Below are positions 61,467 to 64,000 of a DNA stretch of 64,000 nt, piece by piece. Under the pieces are notes generated by a model that was not told the DNA's origin, did no database searches, and was given only the letters and a program-made list of their open reading frames with translations. This DNA comes from Chromatiaceae bacterium (GTDB taxonomy: Bacteria; Pseudomonadota; Gammaproteobacteria; Chromatiales; Chromatiaceae), in NCBI GenBank assembly GCA_007693535.1, contig REDK01000118.1, forward strand, positions 1 to 64,000, given 5' to 3'. Every line of letters begins with the position of its first letter. The stretch's first letter is position 1. Position numbers and translations under genes: made by a program.

Positions 61467-62607
61467 CGACCAGCGCCTGAGCGGACCGCTGGCCTGGATC
61501 GATCCCGCGGCCCTGCGCCATAACCTTGCCCGGGTCCACCAGGCCGCCCCACACAGCCGCATCTGGGCGGTGATCAAGGCCAATGCCTATGGCCATGGCA
61601 TGGAGCAGGCGGCCGACGCGCTGGACCGCGCCGATGGCTTTGCCGTCGCCCGCGTCGCCGAGGCCCTGCGCCTGCGCCGCCATGGTGTGCGTCAGCCAAT
61701 ACTGGTCCTGGAGGGCATCGGCGACGGCGCCGAATTGGACGCCGCCACCGCGGGCCGCCTGACCCTGGTGCTGCACGACTCCTGGCAACTGGAGCAGATC
61801 GTCGCCTTCCTCGGCCGCCAGCCGGCACCCCTGGCCGAACGGCTGCCGCTGCTGCGGGTCTGGCTCAAGGTGGACACCGGTATGGGCCGCCTGGGGGTGG
61901 CAGCGAGCGCGGTCGCCGGCCTGCTCGAGCGCCTCGCCGCGCTCGCCCCCGCGGTGGCCGTCGAGGGCCTGATGACCCATCTGGCCAATGCCGACGACCC
62001 TGGACACGCACTGACCCCCGCCCAGTGCGAACAGGCCCACGCCCTCGCCGCCCGCCATCCGCTGCCGCTCTCGATTGGCAATTCCGCCGGCCTCCTCGCC
62101 CATCCCCGCGCCCGCACCGACTGGGTGCGCCCTGGCATCATGCTCTACGGCGGCACACCGCTGCTGACGGCGACCGCAGCCGGGCTCGACCTGCGCCCGG
62201 CGATGACCCTGACCAGCCCGCTGATCGCGGTGCGCACCCTGCGCCGCGACGCGACCGTCGGCTACGGCAGCAGCTATCGCTGCCCCGAAGAGATGCCGGT
62301 CGGCATCGTCGCCATCGGTTACGCGGATGGCTATCCACGCCATACCCCCGGCGGCACCCCAATGCTGATTCGCGGCCAGCGCGCCCCGCTGATCGGGCGC
62401 GTCTCCATGGACATGATCGCAGTCGACCTGCGGACAGTACCGGCCGCCGCGGTGGGAGACCCGGTGACCCTGTGGGGGGCCGGACTGCCGGTAGAGGAGA
62501 TCGCCGCCCAGGTTGGCACCATCAACTACGAACTCCTGTGTCGCCTCTCGGCGCGGGTGCGCCTGTGCTATCCGACGCCCACCACCGCACCGGGGCAGAC
62601 CCCTTGA
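61444..62607 (+). CDS. alr: alanine racemase
   Basis: PLP enzyme making D-alanine for peptidoglycan, 387 aa. The PLP lysine is Lys45 in WAVIKANAYGHG, and the second catalytic base is the Tyr in VGYGSSYRC. LMTHLANADDP and GRVSMDMIAVDL are also typical. ATG 61444 lies inside the end of dnaB (23-base overlap), so translation is coupled. The N-terminus is about 15 residues longer than minimal enzymes. Confidence 0.95.
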   Translation: MATSATPDDQRLSGPLAWIDPAALRHNLARVHQAAPHSRIWAVIKANAYGHGMEQAADALDRADGFAVARVAEALRLRRHGVRQPILVLEGIGDGAELDAATAGRLTLVLHDSWQLEQIVAFLGRQPAPLAERLPLLRVWLKVDTGMGRLGVAASAVAGLLERLAALAPAVAVEGLMTHLANADDPGHALTPAQCEQAHALAARHPLPLSIGNSAGLLAHPRARTDWVRPGIMLYGGTPLLTATAAGLDLRPAMTLTSPLIAVRTLRRDATVGYGSSYRCPEEMPVGIVAIGYADGYPRHTPGGTPMLIRGQRAPLIGRVSMDMIAVDLRTVPAAAVGDPVTLWGAGLPVEEIAAQVGTINYELLCRLSARVRLCYPTPTTAPGQTP

Positions 62608-64000
62608 GCCAGCCGCGCGCACGCAAGAGCCGCAGCGCGTTTGCCTGCACCGAGTGCGGCGCCCAATTGCCCAAATGGGCGGGCCAGTGCCCGGAGTGCG
62701 GGGCCTGGAACAGCATCCAGGAGGTCGCGCTGCCGGCCGGCGAGCACGGCGGCACGGCCAGCCACGGCAGTGGAAACGCCGCGGTGCAGCGGCTGGCCGA
62801 CGTACGCCCGGAACCAGAATTACGCCGCCCCTCCGGCCTCGCCGAACTCGACCGCGTGCTCGGCGGCGGGCTGGTGCAGGGCGCGGTGGTGCTGCTTGGC
62901 GGCGATCCCGGCATCGGCAAGTCCACCCTGCTGCTGCAGGCCTGCGCGGCCCTCGCCGGCGGGGCCGGCGCCGCGGTGCTCTATGTCAGCGGCGAGGAGT
63001 CCCCCGAGCAGATCAGCCTGCGCGCCCAGCGCCTGCAGTTGGACGCCGGGGCGGTGCGCCTGCTGGCCGCGACCGGGGTCGAGCAGATCATCGAGCAGGT
63101 CGCCAGCGAGCAGCCACGCATCCTGGTCATCGACAGCATCCAGACCCTCGCCAGCGCGACCCTGACAGCGGCCCCCGGCTCGGTCTCCCAGGTGCGCGAG
63201 AGTGCCGCCCAACTGGTGCGCCTGGCCAAGCAGACCGGGATCACCGTATTCCTGATCGGCCATGTGACCAAGGAGGGCGCGCTGGCTGGCCCGCGGGTAC
63301 TCGAGCACATGGTCGATACCGTGCTCTATTTCGAGGGCGAGCCGGGCAGCCCGCACCGGCTGGTACGGGCGGTCAAGAACCGCTTCGGCGCCGTCAACGA
63401 ACTGGGCGTCTTCGTGATGACCGACCGTGGCCTGCGCCAGGTGCCCAACCCCTCGGCGATCTTCCTCGCCCGCCACGACCGACCGGTGCCCGGCTCGGTG
63501 ATCCTGGTCACCCGCGAGGGCACCCGCCCGCTGCTGGTGGAGGTGCAGGCGCTGGTGGATCGGAGCCCGCTGGCCAATCCACGTCGGGTCGCGGTCGGGC
63601 TGGAGCAGAACCGCCTGGCGATGCTGCTGGCGGTCCTGCACCGCCATGGCGGCGTGGCCATGTTCGATCAGGATGTCTTCGTCAACGTGGTCGGCGGGGT
63701 ACGGATCAGCGAGACCGCTGCCGACCTAGCCCTGCTGCTGGCGGTCCTCTCCAGCCACCGCGACCGCCCGTTGCCGCTGGACCTGGCGGTATTCGGCGAG
63801 GTTGGCCTGTCCGGGGAGATCCGCCCGGTCCCCAACGGCCCCGAGCGTCTGCGCGAGGCGGCCAAGCATGGCCTGCGCCAGGCCATTGCCCCCAAGGCCA
63901 ATTGTCCCCGCGGCGGGATCGCCGGCCTGCACCTGCAGCCGGTGCTGTCGCTGCGCGAGGCCATGGATTTGCTGCCGGCCGGCCCGGTGCGGGGGCCAGA
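62604..64000 (+). CDS. radA: DNA repair protein RadA (partial, runs off the window)
   Basis: Branch-migration ATPase aiding RecA-dependent recombination. A TTG start overlaps the alr TGA within TTGA. The reading frame is open to the end of the window (over 465 codons). The N-terminal zinc finger is CTECGAQLPKWAGQCPECGAW. The RecA-like core has Walker A GGDPGIGKST and YVSGEESPEQI. The RadA-specific KNRFG motif and the Lon-like C-terminal domain (LPLDLAVFGEVGLSGEIRPV) follow. The 3' end is missing only because the sequence stops. Confidence 0.93.
   Translation, partial: MSQPRARKSRSAFACTECGAQLPKWAGQCPECGAWNSIQEVALPAGEHGGTASHGSGNAAVQRLADVRPEPELRRPSGLAELDRVLGGGLVQGAVVLLGGDPGIGKSTLLLQACAALAGGAGAAVLYVSGEESPEQISLRAQRLQLDAGAVRLLAATGVEQIIEQVASEQPRILVIDSIQTLASATLTAAPGSVSQVRESAAQLVRLAKQTGITVFLIGHVTKEGALAGPRVLEHMVDTVLYFEGEPGSPHRLVRAVKNRFGAVNELGVFVMTDRGLRQVPNPSAIFLARHDRPVPGSVILVTREGTRPLLVEVQALVDRSPLANPRRVAVGLEQNRLAMLLAVLHRHGGVAMFDQDVFVNVVGGVRISETAADLALLLAVLSSHRDRPLPLDLAVFGEVGLSGEIRPVPNGPERLREAAKHGLRQAIAPKANCPRGGIAGLHLQPVLSLREAMDLLPAGPVRGP

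Overview
The window is GC-rich, gene-dense chromosomal DNA of a gammaproteobacterium. It is most likely a purple sulfur bacterium (Chromatiaceae/Chromatiales). The grounds are the conserved rimP-nusA-infB-rbfA-truB-rpsO-pnp and dnaB-alr-radA orders, an E. coli-type cytochrome bd oxidase with CydX, an OxyR whose redox cysteines align residue for residue with E. coli, a spheroidene-monooxygenase-like protein (CrtA family) and a HypF hydrogenase maturation factor. The taxonomic call is an inference; no rRNA or tRNA gene was found.

Layout. 1-9.3 kb: translation/transcription operon on the minus strand (rimP, nusA, infB, rbfA, truB, rpsO, pnp). 9.3-12.6 kb: a structured spacer bounded by two minus-strand terminators, then ileS (minus). 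13-23.9 kb, plus strand: a 48-aa membrane peptide, hypF, a decayed stretch, alkaline phosphatase with a strong terminator, a YibE/F membrane protein, a DUF3141 hydrolase with a PHA-synthase-like catalytic triad, and a KtrA/KtrB-type potassium uptake pair. 23.9-34.3 kb, minus strand: a small unknown gene, a frameshifted flavin disulfide oxidoreductase, cydX-cydB-cydA, a rhodanese, a NarL/NarX-like two-component pair and prfC. 34.3-44.6 kb: a DUF2256 zinc-ribbon gene, a bacteriohemerythrin, a large MFS-PlsC-AMP-binding fusion with a degenerate, truncated C-terminus, the glyoxylate-bypass set aceA-rraA-aceK, and a histone-H1-like basic protein. 44.9-55.7 kb: lolA and rarA, neighbours in many relatives, are separated here by about 8 kb holding an unusual EF-G paralogue, an L,D-transpeptidase, an alanine-zipper lipoprotein, a DUF98 chorismate-lyase-like protein, an erythromycin-esterase-like protein and the CrtA-like protein; gdx follows rarA. 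55.7-64 kb: rnk, a Trm112-like protein, oxyR, a low-molecular-weight phosphatase, ampD, dnaB, alr and the 5' part of radA.

The most notable non-gene content is two families of short inverted-repeat elements that look like MITEs, each with two copies. Family 1 (about 250-270 bp, CCTAG-type ends) lies at 34598-34848 and 44288-44560; one copy is flanked by a TTCAA duplication. Family 2 (about 165 bp, TTAGGCGATT ends) lies at 39147-39309 and 41915-42083. In both family-2 copies the flanking TTA is exactly the TAA stop codon of the adjacent minus-strand gene (aceK and aceA), which suggests insertion at stop codons. A possible solo end of this family lies near 59478. Copy A also sits 10 bp after the point where the acyltransferase fusion gene is cut short.

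Functionally the window joins core information processing with respiratory flexibility (cytochrome bd, a redox-looking sensor kinase, rhodanese, hemerythrin, OxyR), two-carbon metabolism (glyoxylate bypass with its kinase/phosphatase) and envelope maintenance (LolA, L,D-transpeptidase, Ala-zipper lipoprotein, AmpD, Alr).
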